In this document: positions 9,585 through 18,089 of the stretch, piece by piece
Numbering within the stretch: the first letter of the stretch is position 1
Layout: the number at the start of each line of letters is the position of its first letter
From: Pseudonocardia sp. N23
GTDB taxonomy: Bacteria > Actinomycetota > Actinomycetes > Mycobacteriales > Pseudonocardiaceae
Assembly: GCF_002583555.1 (NCBI RefSeq)
Contig: NZ_BEGX01000011.1
Span: 1 to 64,000 of the forward strand
Direction of reading: 5' to 3'
DNA: 64,000 nucleotides
Notes under the pieces: model-generated
Databases searched by the model: none
Told to the model about the DNA's origin: nothing
The model's input: only the letters and a program-made list of their open reading frames with translations
Translations under genes and position numbers: made by a program

Positions 9585-9613
9585 GCACCCAACCCGTAGG
9601 AGCAAGACATCTG

Positions 9614-10708
9614 ATGAGCGGTCTCACCGTCGGCGTGTCGGTCAACAACCTCGCCGAGCACTACAACCTCGACGACCTCCTCCGAGCCGCCGTCCAAGCC
9701 GAGGACCTCGGTTTCGACGCCGTGTGGGTGCACGACGCCCCGCTGGGCCGGCGCACTGTCGCGGCGTGGGACCCCGTCCCGGTGCTCGCCGCCTTGGGCC
9801 GGGAGACCCGGCGTGTGAAGCTGGCGACCGGCATCTACCAGCCACACCTGCGAAACCCCGTCACCGTCGCCCAGACCTGGGCGACCGCTGACGAGCTCTC
9901 CGGTGGCCGGACGATCATGGGTGTCGGCACCGGTGCCGGGAAGTCCCGCCTGGTGGCACGCGAGTACGACGCGCTCGCTGCGCTGCGCCCCGACGGCACA
10001 CCCGACCCACAGGCGCTCTACCAGCACCGGGCCCGACTGTTCCTCGAGAGCGTCCAGGTGATCCGTCGCCTCTGGACCGAAGACCACGTCAGCTTCGACG
10101 GCGAGTTCTACACGCTCGACGACGTGACCCTCGGGCTCGCGAGACCTGTCGGCCGCGCGCACCCACCGATCGTCATCGGTGCCGGGCACTACATCCCGAA
10201 GGCGGTCGGCGGCGCGGTCCACCACATGTGGACGGAAAAGCGTGCCGGGACCTGGCTCCCCGGCCCGCTGGAACGGGTCGGGGAGTTGGGCGACGGATGG
10301 ATCACGGTGCAGGTCACACCCGAGGAGTACGCCGGCGCGCGGGACCGCGTCCTCGCAGCGCGTCCCGAGCACATGCGCGGCACCCCCTTCACACTGGCGT
10401 TCAACTGCGTCGTGAACATCAGTGAGGACCCGGACACTGCGTTGGCCGAAGTAGATCACCACCTCAACGAGTTCCACGGGCCGCCCGTGCCCGCAGACCT
10501 GGTCCGCCGGTGGGGCGTCGTCGGGTCCCCGCGCTCGGTCGCGCAGCAGCTGGCCCGCTATGTCGAGCAGGGGGTCTCGCTCTTCCAGCTCGTCATCGGG
10601 TCGAGCGACGAGCTCGGCCAGATGAAGCGGCTGGGCGAGGAGGTCCTTCCCCTGCTGCGCGATATGACCGGCTCGTCGGCCGGCGCGGTACCAGACATCC
10701 ACATATGA
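9614..10708 (+). CDS. LLM-class (luciferase-like) F420-type oxidoreductase
   Basis: A 364-residue TIM-barrel protein of the luciferase-like monooxygenase family. MSGLTVGVSVNN is the first strand, AVQAEDLGFDAVWVHDAP a typical early segment, and GVGTGAGKS and IGAGHYIPKAVG lie in the cofactor region. The C-terminus (SVAQQLARYVEQGVSLFQLVIG) matches the MTHMPT-reductase-like F420 group. ATG 9614 follows TAGGAGC. It is the last clear gene of the ligase-transporter operon, 29 bp downstream of the transporter. F420 rather than FMN use is inferred from the family and the host group. Confidence 0.8.
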   Translation: MSGLTVGVSVNNLAEHYNLDDLLRAAVQAEDLGFDAVWVHDAPLGRRTVAAWDPVPVLAALGRETRRVKLATGIYQPHLRNPVTVAQTWATADELSGGRTIMGVGTGAGKSRLVAREYDALAALRPDGTPDPQALYQHRARLFLESVQVIRRLWTEDHVSFDGEFYTLDDVTLGLARPVGRAHPPIVIGAGHYIPKAVGGAVHHMWTEKRAGTWLPGPLERVGELGDGWITVQVTPEEYAGARDRVLAARPEHMRGTPFTLAFNCVVNISEDPDTALAEVDHHLNEFHGPPVPADLVRRWGVVGSPRSVAQQLARYVEQGVSLFQLVIGSSDELGQMKRLGEEVLPLLRDMTGSSAGAVPDIHI

Positions 10709-10724
10709 GGAGACGCACAGCCTC

Positions 10725-11084
10725 GTGAAGGGTGCCGAGGACGAACCTGGACAATCGGGCGACCGTTCCTCCGGCGGCGCGATCGTCGCCTCCATCAGCG
10801 GGCCAGCGCGGGACCGGAGTGCCAATGCGCTCACCGCCGAGACGGCCGTGCCCGGCGGCAGCCAGCGCAGGTGGGGCGCCGACCGCGCACGGTGGGATGA
10901 GAACCTCGCGGCCCCAGATCGCTTCGAGCTCAGTCCGCGGTTCAATCAACGAGGAGTTCTACCCGAGTTGACACGTTTCGCCCCGGTTCAGCAGATGCGG
11001 CTACTCGGTAGCCGACTCTTCACGCCCCTTTCGGCGCTGATGACGGTCGGGACTGCCCAGACTTTGGTTGACCCGGACGGATAG
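10725..11084 (+). CDS. Unrecognised 119-residue open frame, possibly a fragment
   Basis: An open frame from GTG 10725, with GAGGAG about 12 bases upstream, that follows the luciferase-like gene. Third-position GC is high from about codon 12 to 75 and then falls, so the right part may be non-coding. I recognise no domain or membrane segment. It could be the truncated last gene of the operon, cut by the mobile-element debris that starts at 11090. Otherwise I see nothing in 10709-11089. Confidence 0.25.
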   Translation: MKGAEDEPGQSGDRSSGGAIVASISGPARDRSANALTAETAVPGGSQRRWGADRARWDENLAAPDRFELSPRFNQRGVLPELTRFAPVQQMRLLGSRLFTPLSALMTVGTAQTLVDPDG

Positions 11085-11089
11085 GGGGT

Positions 11090-11284
11090 TCAGGCCGCGT
11101 GAGCGGCCAGGGCGAGTATCTCGAATTCCAGTGAGGTGAGCCGGCCGAGGCTGTCCTGTCGTCTGCGGACGTAGATCGCGTGCTCGCTGATGTCGAGACC
11201 AGAGGCGACCTGGGCGACGCGACGGCCGGCGGCAACGAGGTCAAGGGCCTTACGGCGGAACTCGGGTGGGTACCTCTTCGGCAC
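11090..11284 (-). mobile_element. IS3-family transposase OrfA, truncated remnant
   Basis: From GTG 11284 leftward the peptide PKRYPPEFRRKALDLVAAG and then VAQVASGLDISEHAIY matches the helix-turn-helix N-terminus of IS3/IS911 OrfA proteins. After about residue 45 the homology weakens and the frame ends at 11090, well short of a full OrfA, with no OrfB. An inverted repeat, GGATGATC (11290-11297) and GATCATCC (11318-11325), lies just upstream and may be part of the element end. It interrupts the integrase remnant. Confidence 0.7.
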
Positions 11285-11325
11285 CGTGCGGATGATCCTT
11301 CTCGCTCGGACAAGCGTGATCATCC

Positions 11326-11573
11326 AGCAAGTCGACTCCGCGGTTTCCAGGGCACATCAGCGTCGACCGCTCGAGCTGCGCCAGCTCACAATGCTTGTCC
11401 AGCAACTCGTCGACCGTCGCCGCAGTCTGCGGATGCCGACGCTCGTCGATCTGGTTGCCGAGGCGTCGCAGCACTCGCTCAGCCTCAGCTGCGGCTCCCG
11501 GGCCCGCGGGGACGACCTCTCGAACGCAGTTCCGACGGTTCGTGACCGGGTCGTACCCCGTGTAGACGGACAC
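11326..11573 (-). pseudogene. Tyrosine-type phage integrase, N-terminal remnant
   Basis: SVYTGYDPVTNRRNCVREVVP and then RLGNQIDERRHPQTAATVDELLDKH match the arm-binding and SAM-like N-terminus of actinobacterial tyrosine recombinases (usual form GSVYVGYDP...QVDERRNPRTSATV). The upstream part is degenerate with an in-frame stop, and the downstream part is cut at the IS3 fragment, so the catalytic domain is absent. It lies 165 bp from the 3' end of a tRNA gene, the classical position of an island integrase. 11574-11737 holds no gene. Confidence 0.65.
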
Positions 11574-11737
11574 CGGGTACGAGCCCTCGGGAGCTGCTCG
11601 ATGCCACCCTTCGGCCGCTTCGCCCTCCGGCTACTGGGCGTCGCAACGGAGGCACAGTACAGCCGTTCGCTCCACGTCTGTCCTCATGAGCGTGGATCAC
11701 CCGATCGCTGCGCCTACATTTCGCCTGGTCGACCCAG

Positions 11738-11812
11738 TGGGGCGGGTGGGGCTCGAACCCACGACCTGACGGATTATGAGTCCGCTGCTCTGACCAGCTG
11801 AGCTACCGCCCC
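11738..11812 (-). tRNA. tRNA with CAT anticodon (elongator Met, or Ile2)
   Basis: On the minus strand the acceptor GGGGCGG (5' end 11812) pairs with CCGCCCC (11739-11745) and is followed by discriminator A. The D-arm GCTCAGCTGGTCAGAGC, anticodon loop CTCATAA and T-arm GTGGGTTCGAGCCCCAC are all well formed. No CCA is encoded. CAT plus the absence of initiator features means tRNA-Met elongator or lysidine-modified tRNA-Ile; the sequence alone does not settle this. It flanks the integrase remnant. Confidence 0.93.
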
Positions 11813-11843
11813 GGCGCGGACACGATAGCGCCAGTCGCGCCGG

Positions 11844-12480
11844 TCACGGGTGCAGGTGCCGGGTTGCGGAGTCGTCGGTGGTGCGCCAGATGGTGTTGGC
11901 CATGGGCTCGGCCAGCTCCTCGCGCAGGTGACCCACCAGCCCGACGGTGCGGGCGATGACGCCGAGCCCGCGGGCGATCCGCCAGTCGACACCCAGCAGG
12001 ACCACGCTGCCACCGATCGCGCCGGTGATGTTGGGCGGCAGGGCGCGACCGGAAGCCCTCGACGATCCGGGTGGCCTCGGCGGCGACGGCGGCGTCGTCG
12101 GCGTCCGGGCCGAGGGCGTCCGCGCCGGCCGCGAGGTACTGCGCCGAGCCCTCGATGGTGCCGACGAACCGGCTGCCCAGGCCCAGCAGACCCGCGGCGA
12201 CGGCGCTCTGCAGGGACTCGGGGGCGCCGAGGTAGGTCAGCCACGTGGCGAGGGCGTTGGGGGTGATGCCGTGCTCGACCAGGCTGACGAGGGCGGCGTT
12301 GAACAGGGTGGCCTCGGCGTCGGACGGCATCCGCTCGGTGAGCAGCAGGAACGCGAAGCTGCCGAGGTCGACCTTGCCGATGAGGTCGGCGCACAGGTCG
12401 CGGCCGAGGACGGTCACGGAGGTCTCGTCGCTCCAGCAGATGTCGCTGCGCACGTCGAGCGCGGGGGCGTTGTCAGTCAT
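11844..12480 (-). pseudogene. Citryl-CoA-lyase-like (citrate synthase superfamily) protein, frameshifted
   Basis: The first 145 residues from ATG 12480 read normally (WSDETSVTVLGRDLCADLIG, then IEGSAQYLA) to IVEGFRSR. Near 12040-12050 the frame changes by +1 (one extra or two missing bases). In the new frame LPPNITGAIGGSVVLLGVD, then WRIARGLGVIARTVGLVGH and EELAEPMANTIWRTT, complete a citryl-CoA-lyase-type C-terminus ending at 11844. Such proteins cleave or form citryl- or malyl-like CoA thioesters. The start overlaps the ligase stop by 8 bp, so it is the last gene of a four-gene cluster. A sequencing error is possible but neighbouring genes are also damaged. Confidence 0.75.
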
Positions 12481-14020
12481 CGGTGTCGTCCTTCTCGTGG
12501 GTGAGGAGCTTCTCGAGCTCGTGGCGCAGCAGCTTCCCCGACGCGTTGCGGGGCATGGCGTCCGAGGAGACGAAGTGGATCTCCTTCGGTGTCTTGAAGC
12601 CGGGCAGGCTCGCCCGGCAGGCGTCGATCAGCTCGGCCTGGGGGACGGAGCCGTCGGCGTGCACGACGAAGGCGACGGGGACCTTGCCCCAGCGGTCGTC
12701 GGCGCGGCGGACGACGCCCGCCTCGAGCACGCCGGGCGTCTGCAGCAGGACGCGTTCGATCTCGGCGGGGTAGACGTTCTCGCCACCACTCTTGATCATG
12801 TACTTGACCCGGTCGACGAAGCTGAAGGTGCCGTCGGGGTGGCGGACCAGGACGTCGCCCATGTGGAACCAGCCGTCGCGGAAGTCGGCGCGGTTGGTCT
12901 CCTCGTTGTCCCAGTAGCCGCTGAACAGGGTGGGGCCGCGCATCGCGACCTCGCCGGGCACGCCGTCGGCGACGTCGCGGCCCTCGGGGTCGACGAGCCG
13001 GACCTCGCAGTAGGCGCTCTGTTCCTTCGCGAACCCGGTGGGCTCGACGCCGACGGGGATGACGCCTGCGGAGCAGGGCGGGCAGCCGGTCTCGGTCGAG
13101 CCGAAGGTGTTGGCGTAGGGCGCGTCGAGCAGCGTGGTGAGCTCCGCGATCTCCGCGGGTCGCACGAGGTCGGGCATCACGCCGCACAGCCGCACCCCGG
13201 CGGGACGGATCCCGCTGTCGCGCAACGCCTCGACCAGCCGCGCGACCGTGCCGGGCATGACGAGCAGCCAGCCGATCCGCTCGCACGCCAGTGCGTCGAG
13301 GAGGGCGGCGACGTCGAACCCGTCCACGACGACGACCGTGCCGCCCGACATCAGGGTGCTCAGCGAGTTGTCCAGCGCGCCCATGTGGTGCAAGGGCGAC
13401 CAGGCGACGAAGGCGTCGTCACCGCCCAGGCCGAGCTCGGCGCGGGTGGCCATCGACCGGGCGATCTCGGCGCGGTGGCTGATGCACGCGCCCTTGGGCG
13501 TCCCGGTCGTCCCGCTGGTGTAGAGGATCACGGCGAGGTCCTCCGCGCCCGCGGCCGACGGCTCGGACCGCTCGGGCGCGGCGGCGACGTCGGCCTCGAA
13601 CTCCGGACCGACGACGAGCACCGGTTCGGGACGGCCGTCCAGGGTGTGGCGCGGTGAGCACAGCGTCAGGCTCGGGGCGACGAGGTCGAGACAGGCGTCG
13701 ATCTCCGCGGCGGTGGCGCGGGTGCTCACCGTGGCGACGACGGCGCCGACGCGGGCCGCGGCGAGGATCGTCTCCAGGTACTCGGGGCGGTTCTCCGAGA
13801 CCAGGCCGACCCGGTCGCTGTGGCCGACCCCGTTGCGCGCCAGGACGGTGGCGAGCCGGCGCGTGCGCTCCCCCAGGTCGCGGTAGCTCACCCGCACGTC
13901 GCCGCACCGCAGCGCGACGCGGTCGGGGTGCATCCGGGCCTGCGCGTCGACAAGATCGACGACCGAGCTCCCGGCCGACGCCCGGACGAGCGCCGCGGCC
14001 GGGACGAGCGCGTCGCTCAT
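12473..14020 (-). CDS. AMP-dependent acyl-CoA synthetase
   Basis: A 515-residue adenylate-forming CoA ligase, intact in all motifs: YTSGTTGTPKGACISH in the P-loop, FGSTETGCP in the adenine-binding loop, GDVLVRHPDGTFSFVDR around the hinge, and the C-terminal lysine motif NASGKLLRHEL. ATG 14020 overlaps the stop of the MHS transporter remnant (ATGA) and the gene end overlaps the citryl-CoA-lyase-like gene, so the three were one operon. It is the only member of the cluster without an obvious lesion. Substrate unknown; a hydroxy-di- or tricarboxylic acid would fit the lyase partner. Confidence 0.85.
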   Translation of the reverse strand: MSDALVPAAALVRASAGSSVVDLVDAQARMHPDRVALRCGDVRVSYRDLGERTRRLATVLARNGVGHSDRVGLVSENRPEYLETILAAARVGAVVATVSTRATAAEIDACLDLVAPSLTLCSPRHTLDGRPEPVLVVGPEFEADVAAAPERSEPSAAGAEDLAVILYTSGTTGTPKGACISHRAEIARSMATRAELGLGGDDAFVAWSPLHHMGALDNSLSTLMSGGTVVVVDGFDVAALLDALACERIGWLLVMPGTVARLVEALRDSGIRPAGVRLCGVMPDLVRPAEIAELTTLLDAPYANTFGSTETGCPPCSAGVIPVGVEPTGFAKEQSAYCEVRLVDPEGRDVADGVPGEVAMRGPTLFSGYWDNEETNRADFRDGWFHMGDVLVRHPDGTFSFVDRVKYMIKSGGENVYPAEIERVLLQTPGVLEAGVVRRADDRWGKVPVAFVVHADGSVPQAELIDACRASLPGFKTPKEIHFVSSDAMPRNASGKLLRHELEKLLTHEKDDTDD

Positions 14021-15321
14021 CGGTACACGGCCGAGTCGCCCGGGAGCACCGGGTCCACCACGCCCGACGCGTCGGCGGGCGGCCGGGCCAGGGCGACGCC
14101 GACGAGGCCCGACGAGGCTGGTGAACACCATCCAGCCCGCGATCCCCCACGGCGCACCGCCGGCCCAGCCGAGCAGCGCGGCGGCGATGAGCGGGGCGAG
14201 GCCGCCGCCGATCGCGGTGCCACCCTCGCGGCCGATCCAGACCGCGCTCATCCGGCTCTTCGTCCCGAACATGGCGGTGAAGCAGGCGGGCTGGATGGCG
14301 TCGGACGCCGCCGAGCCGCCCGCGATGCCGACCGTCACGGCGATGACGACGAGGGTCATGCTGCGCGAGTTCACGAGCAGGAAGAACGGGAACGCGAAGA
14401 CGGCCTGCACGATCAGCGCCGTGATCATGACCCTGCGGAACCCGAACCGGTCGCCCAGGTGCCCGTAGAGCGGCGCCAGCACGCAGGCGACGGCGGCGCC
14501 GACGACGGTGGCGGCCAGCACCGACGAGCGGGACATGCCCAGCGTCGTCGTCGCGTAGGTGAGGACGAAGACCGACACGATGTTGAACGTGGCGTTCTGC
14601 CCGACGCGCATCAGGAAGATCGCGATGACGTTGCGCGGCCGGCGCAGCGCCTCGACGACGGGCGCCTTCTCGCGACCCTCACGCTTTGTCACCTGCTCGA
14701 ACTCGGCGGTCTCGGTGAGCCCGCGCCCGATCCAGAGCGCGACGCCGATCAGCACGATGCTGAGCAGGAACGGGACGCGCCAGCCCCAGCTCAGCAGCGC
14801 CTCCTCGGTCAGGACCGCGGACAGTCGGGTGTAGACGAGCGAGCCGAGGATGAGGCCGGCGAAACCGCGCTCGACAGGAACGACCCGAAGAAGCCCGGCC
14901 GGCGGCTGCCGTTCTCCTTGGTCATCAGGGCGGCGCCGCCCCACTCGCCGCCGGTCCCGAGGCCCTGCACGACCCGCAGGATCACGAGCAGGATCGGAGC
15001 CGCGACGCCGATCTGGGAGTACGTCGGGAGCAGGCCGACGCCGACGGTCGCGACGGCCATCAGGACCAGCGTCGCGATCAGGACGGTCTTGCGGCCGAAC
15101 CGGTCGCCGAGGTGGCCGAACAGGAAGCCGCCGAGGGGCCGGGCGGCGAAGCCCGTCGCGAAGGTGGCGAAGGACAGCAGTGCGCTGGTGGCGGGATCAC
15201 CCGCCGGGAAGAACAGCTTGGGGAAGATCAGCGCCGCGGCGGTGCCGTAGAGGAAGAAGTCGTACCACTCGATGACCGTGCCGACCGTGACCGCGGCGGT
15301 GACCTTGCGCGTGGTGACCGT
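14017..15321 (-). pseudogene. MHS-family MFS transporter with two frameshifts and no start
   Basis: TVIEWYDFFLYGTAAALIF and the loop GHLGDRFGRKTV identify an MHS symporter. At about 14862-14871 one base is missing, which joins RPGFFGSFLSS to AGLILGSLVYTRL in another frame. At 14099-14118 the 10-mer CCGACGAGGC is tandemly duplicated, shifting the last 25 residues; removing one copy restores TSLVGVALARPP and a TGA that overlaps the ligase start. No ATG or GTG precedes TTRKVTAAV, because the reading frame runs straight into the divergent IclR gene. The gene is dead as written. Confidence 0.8.
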
Positions 15322-16107
15322 GGGTGGACTGCTCGCCAGCTCGCTCGCGCGCGGGATCGCGGTACTCCGAGCCTTCGGGCCGGGGACGCCGGAGCTGACG
15401 CTGAGCCAGGTCGCCGCGGCGACGCAGCTGAGCCCGGCCGTCGCGCGGCGGTTCCTGCTCACGCTGGTGCAGCTGGGCTACCTGCGCCAGACCGACCGGC
15501 GGTTCGTCCTCACCCCGACGGTCATGGAGATCGGCGCGAGCTACCCCGACTCGATGAACCTCGCGGAGGTCGCGCAGCCGTTCCTGCAACCGGTTCGCGA
15601 CGAGACCGGCGACAGCGTCTCGCTCACGACCCTGGCCGGCGACGACATCATCCATCTCGCCCACGTCCAGACCGAGCGGATGCGGCGCTTCGCCGTCACC
15701 CCCGGCAGCCGGGTGCCCGCCTACGTCTCCGCCAGCGGCCGGGCGATGCTGGCGTTCCTGCCGCAGGACCGGCTCGACGGGCATCTCGCAGACCTGGACG
15801 TCGAGCAGCGCACGCCCTACACCGTCACCTCCGTCGCCGACCTGCGGGAGCGCCTCGCCGAGGTCCGCAGGAAGGGCTACGCGCTGGTCGTCGACGAGCT
15901 CGACATGGGCATCACCGTCATCGGCGTCCGATCCTGATCGGCGGCAGGCCGCTGGCCGGCATCAGCTGCGCCGCGGCGTCCGGGACGCGCTCACCCGAGG
16001 AGTTCGCCGCGACCCGGCTGCCTCTGCTCCAGTACGCCGCGGGCCTGCTCAAGAAGCAGATCGAACGCTCCCCCGCGCTGGTGCACTCGCTCGAGCCCAC
16101 CGGCTGA
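15314..16107 (+). pseudogene. IclR-family regulator, frameshifted near its C-terminus
   Basis: SLARGIAVLRAFGPGTPELT and LSQVAAATQLSPAVARRFLL form an IclR winged helix-turn-helix. The effector domain reads to ELDMGITVIGV and then stops at 15937. One missing C near 15928 explains this: in the next frame PILIGGRPLAGISCAA and then ATRLPLLQYAAGLLKKQ finish the normal IclR C-terminus at 16107. The start (GTG 15314) lies almost on the first helix, so the usual 10-20 leading residues are missing. Probably the regulator of the leftward ligase-lyase-transporter cluster. Confidence 0.75.
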
Positions 16108-16110
16108 CGC

Positions 16111-16794
16111 TCAGCCCGCGGCCAGCTCCTCGCGCAGCAGGGCGGCGAGATCCTCGGGGTGGGACAGGAACGGCGAGTGTGCCGACGGCAGGTGCCGCAC
16201 CCGGCCGGCCCGCTCGGCCATCTTCTCCTGTGCCCGCGGGGCGAGGGCGGCGTCCTCGTCGCACACGATGTAGGTGCTGGGGACGGTCTTCCATGCGGCC
16301 ACGGTCAGCGGGGTGGAGTAGGCCACCAGCGACTGGTGGCCCAGCCTCGCGACGGCGGCCTCCGCGACACCGGCGTCGACGTCGCCGTAGAGGAAGCCCT
16401 CGGGGTTGCGGGTGTCGATGTAGCCCTCGTCCTGATGGACGTCCCACCACGACGGCCACGTCCCGCGCAGGCTGCCGACCACGGTCTGGCCCACGTCCAT
16501 CATCATCGCGGTGAGGTAGACGAGCCGGACGACGCCGTCGGCACCGTCGAGGGCCTCGGTGATCGGGACCCCGCCGTAGGAGTGCCCGACCACGACGACA
16601 GGGCCCCCGACCGCGGCGACCGCCGCCCGGACCACGGCGACGTCGTCGTCAAGTGTGCCCAGCGACCTGGGATCGGGGCCCGACGACGGCAGGTCGACGG
16701 CGATCGTCTCGACGTCGGGCAGCTCGGGACGCAGCGCGTCCCAGGCCCAGGCTCCGTGCCAGGCACCGTGGACGAGGACGAGGGCGGGGCTCAT
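16111..16794 (-). CDS. Alpha/beta hydrolase
   Basis: A 227-residue alpha/beta-hydrolase of the salicylate-esterase-like group. It opens with LVLVHGAWHGAWAWD, the oxyanion-hole region. The nucleophile elbow is GHSYGG, the acidic residue lies in IVCDEDAAL and the His in SAHSPFLSHPE. No signal peptide is seen, so it is cytosolic. The ATG at 16794 overlaps the stop of the YjbR gene. Substrate unknown. Confidence 0.8.
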   Translation of the reverse strand: MSPALVLVHGAWHGAWAWDALRPELPDVETIAVDLPSSGPDPRSLGTLDDDVAVVRAAVAAVGGPVVVVGHSYGGVPITEALDGADGVVRLVYLTAMMMDVGQTVVGSLRGTWPSWWDVHQDEGYIDTRNPEGFLYGDVDAGVAEAAVARLGHQSLVAYSTPLTVAAWKTVPSTYIVCDEDAALAPRAQEKMAERAGRVRHLPSAHSPFLSHPEDLAALLREELAAG

Positions 16795-17177
16795 GGACGG
16801 GCCTCCAGATAGGTGGCGGCAAGGCGTTTCGGGGCGCGGGCGAGCCACGCACCTTCGACGACCTCGGCGAGCTCGTCGACAGCGATGTCGTCGAGACGGA
16901 CGAGGACGGCGCGGTAGCCGTCGAAGTGGGGGGTCGTGAAGAACACGGCGGCGTCGTCGGCGATCAGGGCCTCCTTGACCCCGAGGTCGGCGACCCAGGC
17001 GCCGAGGACCGGCCCGGTGGGAGCGGCGGCGCCGAGCGCCTCGTGATCGGCCCGGCGAAGCGGCCGGTCCCACACGAAACCCTTGCCCCGCACCAGCCAC
17101 TGCGGGTTCTCGCCCGCGCGCTCCGTGACGTCGGGGAGCGCGAGGGCGAGGCGGCGGACGTCGTCCCACCCGGCCAT
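16791..17177 (-). CDS. MmcQ/YjbR family protein
   Basis: A 128-residue protein of the YjbR (MmcQ) family, a small fold with CyaY-like topology found as single-domain proteins in many bacteria. WDDVRRLALALPDVTE and VDELAEVVEGAWLARAPKRL are characteristic N- and C-terminal segments, and WLVRGKGFVW lies between. The start overlaps the stop of the upstream acidic-protein gene and its stop overlaps the hydrolase start, so three genes are coupled. Role unknown; DNA binding has been suggested for the family. Confidence 0.8.
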   Translation of the reverse strand: MAGWDDVRRLALALPDVTERAGENPQWLVRGKGFVWDRPLRRADHEALGAAAPTGPVLGAWVADLGVKEALIADDAAVFFTTPHFDGYRAVLVRLDDIAVDELAEVVEGAWLARAPKRLAATYLEARP

Positions 17178-17614
17178 CAGCGGTCGTCGTCGATGACGTG
17201 GACGGCAGCCTCCTCGGCGGAGGCGCCCGCCCCGTCGATGCCGGCGTCGACGGCCCAGTTCTCGTCGTCGGTCACGAGCGGGTCCTCGTCGCGCTGGACG
17301 AGCCGCCCGGCCCGCCGTGCCCCGACCTCGTCGGTGGCCAGCAGCTCGCCGTCGGTGTCGGAGGCGTCGCCGAGCCCGTCCCCTTCGTCGTCGTCGTATG
17401 ACGCCGACGGGTCGGGCACCTCGCGGGCGAGGCGATGGTCGAGGTCCTCGCCCTCGGCCTCCTCCTGCGACGTCGTGCCGAAGTCGTCGACCGCCCAGGG
17501 GCGCTCCGGCGGGGAGTACCCCTCGTCGAGGATGTCGACGACGCCGCGGTCCTCGAGCGTGTCCTCCGGTTCGAGCTGCGCGTTCTGGTCGAAGTCGTCG
17601 TCCTCGTCACCCAT
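17177..17614 (-). CDS. Acidic DUF5709-like protein
   Basis: A 145-residue, very acidic protein, rich in Asp and Glu and without membrane segments. Segments such as EPEDTLEDRGVVDILDEGYS and PPERPWAVDDFGTT match the actinobacterial DUF5709 family, whose function is unknown. ATG 17614 is used; an in-frame GTG lies three codons upstream at 17623. First gene of a leftward three-gene run (this gene, YjbR, hydrolase). Confidence 0.7.
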   Translation of the reverse strand: MGDEDDDFDQNAQLEPEDTLEDRGVVDILDEGYSPPERPWAVDDFGTTSQEEAEGEDLDHRLAREVPDPSASYDDDEGDGLGDASDTDGELLATDEVGARRAGRLVQRDEDPLVTDDENWAVDAGIDGAGASAEEAAVHVIDDDR

Positions 17615-17647
17615 GCGAGTCACCCATGCCCGACAGCCTGGCAGAAC

Positions 17648-18088
17648 TCAGCCGCCGAAGTGTTCCTGCAGGGCCCTGATCCCTCCGCCGTACACGCCGC
17701 GGGCGTAGGTCTTGGTCAGTTCGGCCTCGTCGGCGGCCTCGGCGTCGTACTCGGCCCACCACTCGACGAACGCGTGCCCGGTGTCGGTGACGGGTGCGAC
17801 CCGGAACGTGGACACGTAGCGGCGCACCGCGAACGGCCCCGGGTCGGTGAAGGTGTAGGTGCAGCTGCGGGCGTCGTCGTCGAGCTGCACGAGGCGCTCG
17901 GAGACGACGGCGTCGCCACCCAGGCCGAGCCTGCGGACGGCGCCGACCTCGGCGCCGGAGTCCCCGCTGGTGAGCTCGCTGCTCTGGATCCCGGGGTGCC
18001 AGTCGGCGATGCCGTTGAAGTCGCGGATGCGGGCCCAGACCTCGTCGGCCGAGGCGGCGACGACTCCACTGGCGTACGGACGCGGCAT
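17648..18088 (-). CDS. SRPBCC (START-like) ligand-binding family protein
   Basis: A 146-residue polyketide-cyclase/dehydrase-like protein with the helix-grip fold. ASADEVWARIRDFNGIADWHP is the usual opening of this family, and AFVEWWAEYDAEAADE a typical late strand and helix. ATG 18088 lies 2 bp past the stop of the TIM-barrel gene, so it is the third gene of the Tm-1-like operon. Such proteins bind hydrophobic ligands or catalyse small-molecule cyclisation. Its constant partner role here is inferred from spacing only. Confidence 0.75.
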   Translation of the reverse strand: MPRPYASGVVAASADEVWARIRDFNGIADWHPGIQSSELTSGDSGAEVGAVRRLGLGGDAVVSERLVQLDDDARSCTYTFTDPGPFAVRRYVSTFRVAPVTDTGHAFVEWWAEYDAEAADEAELTKTYARGVYGGGIRALQEHFGG

Positions 18089-18089
18089 G

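Noticed and set aside
8696..9613. Extended N-terminus of the luciferase-like protein
   Set aside because: The upstream frame lies inside the MHS transporter; the family start is at ATG 9614 with a ribosome site.
10593..10949. 118-codon leftward frame overlapping the end of the luciferase-like gene
   Set aside because: No homology or ribosome site, and it overlaps a solid gene for over 100 bp.
12473..14944. 823-codon apparent transporter-ligase fusion protein
   Set aside because: The fusion arises only because a 10-bp duplication removes the transporter stop; the ligase has its own ATG at 14020 with normal overlap.
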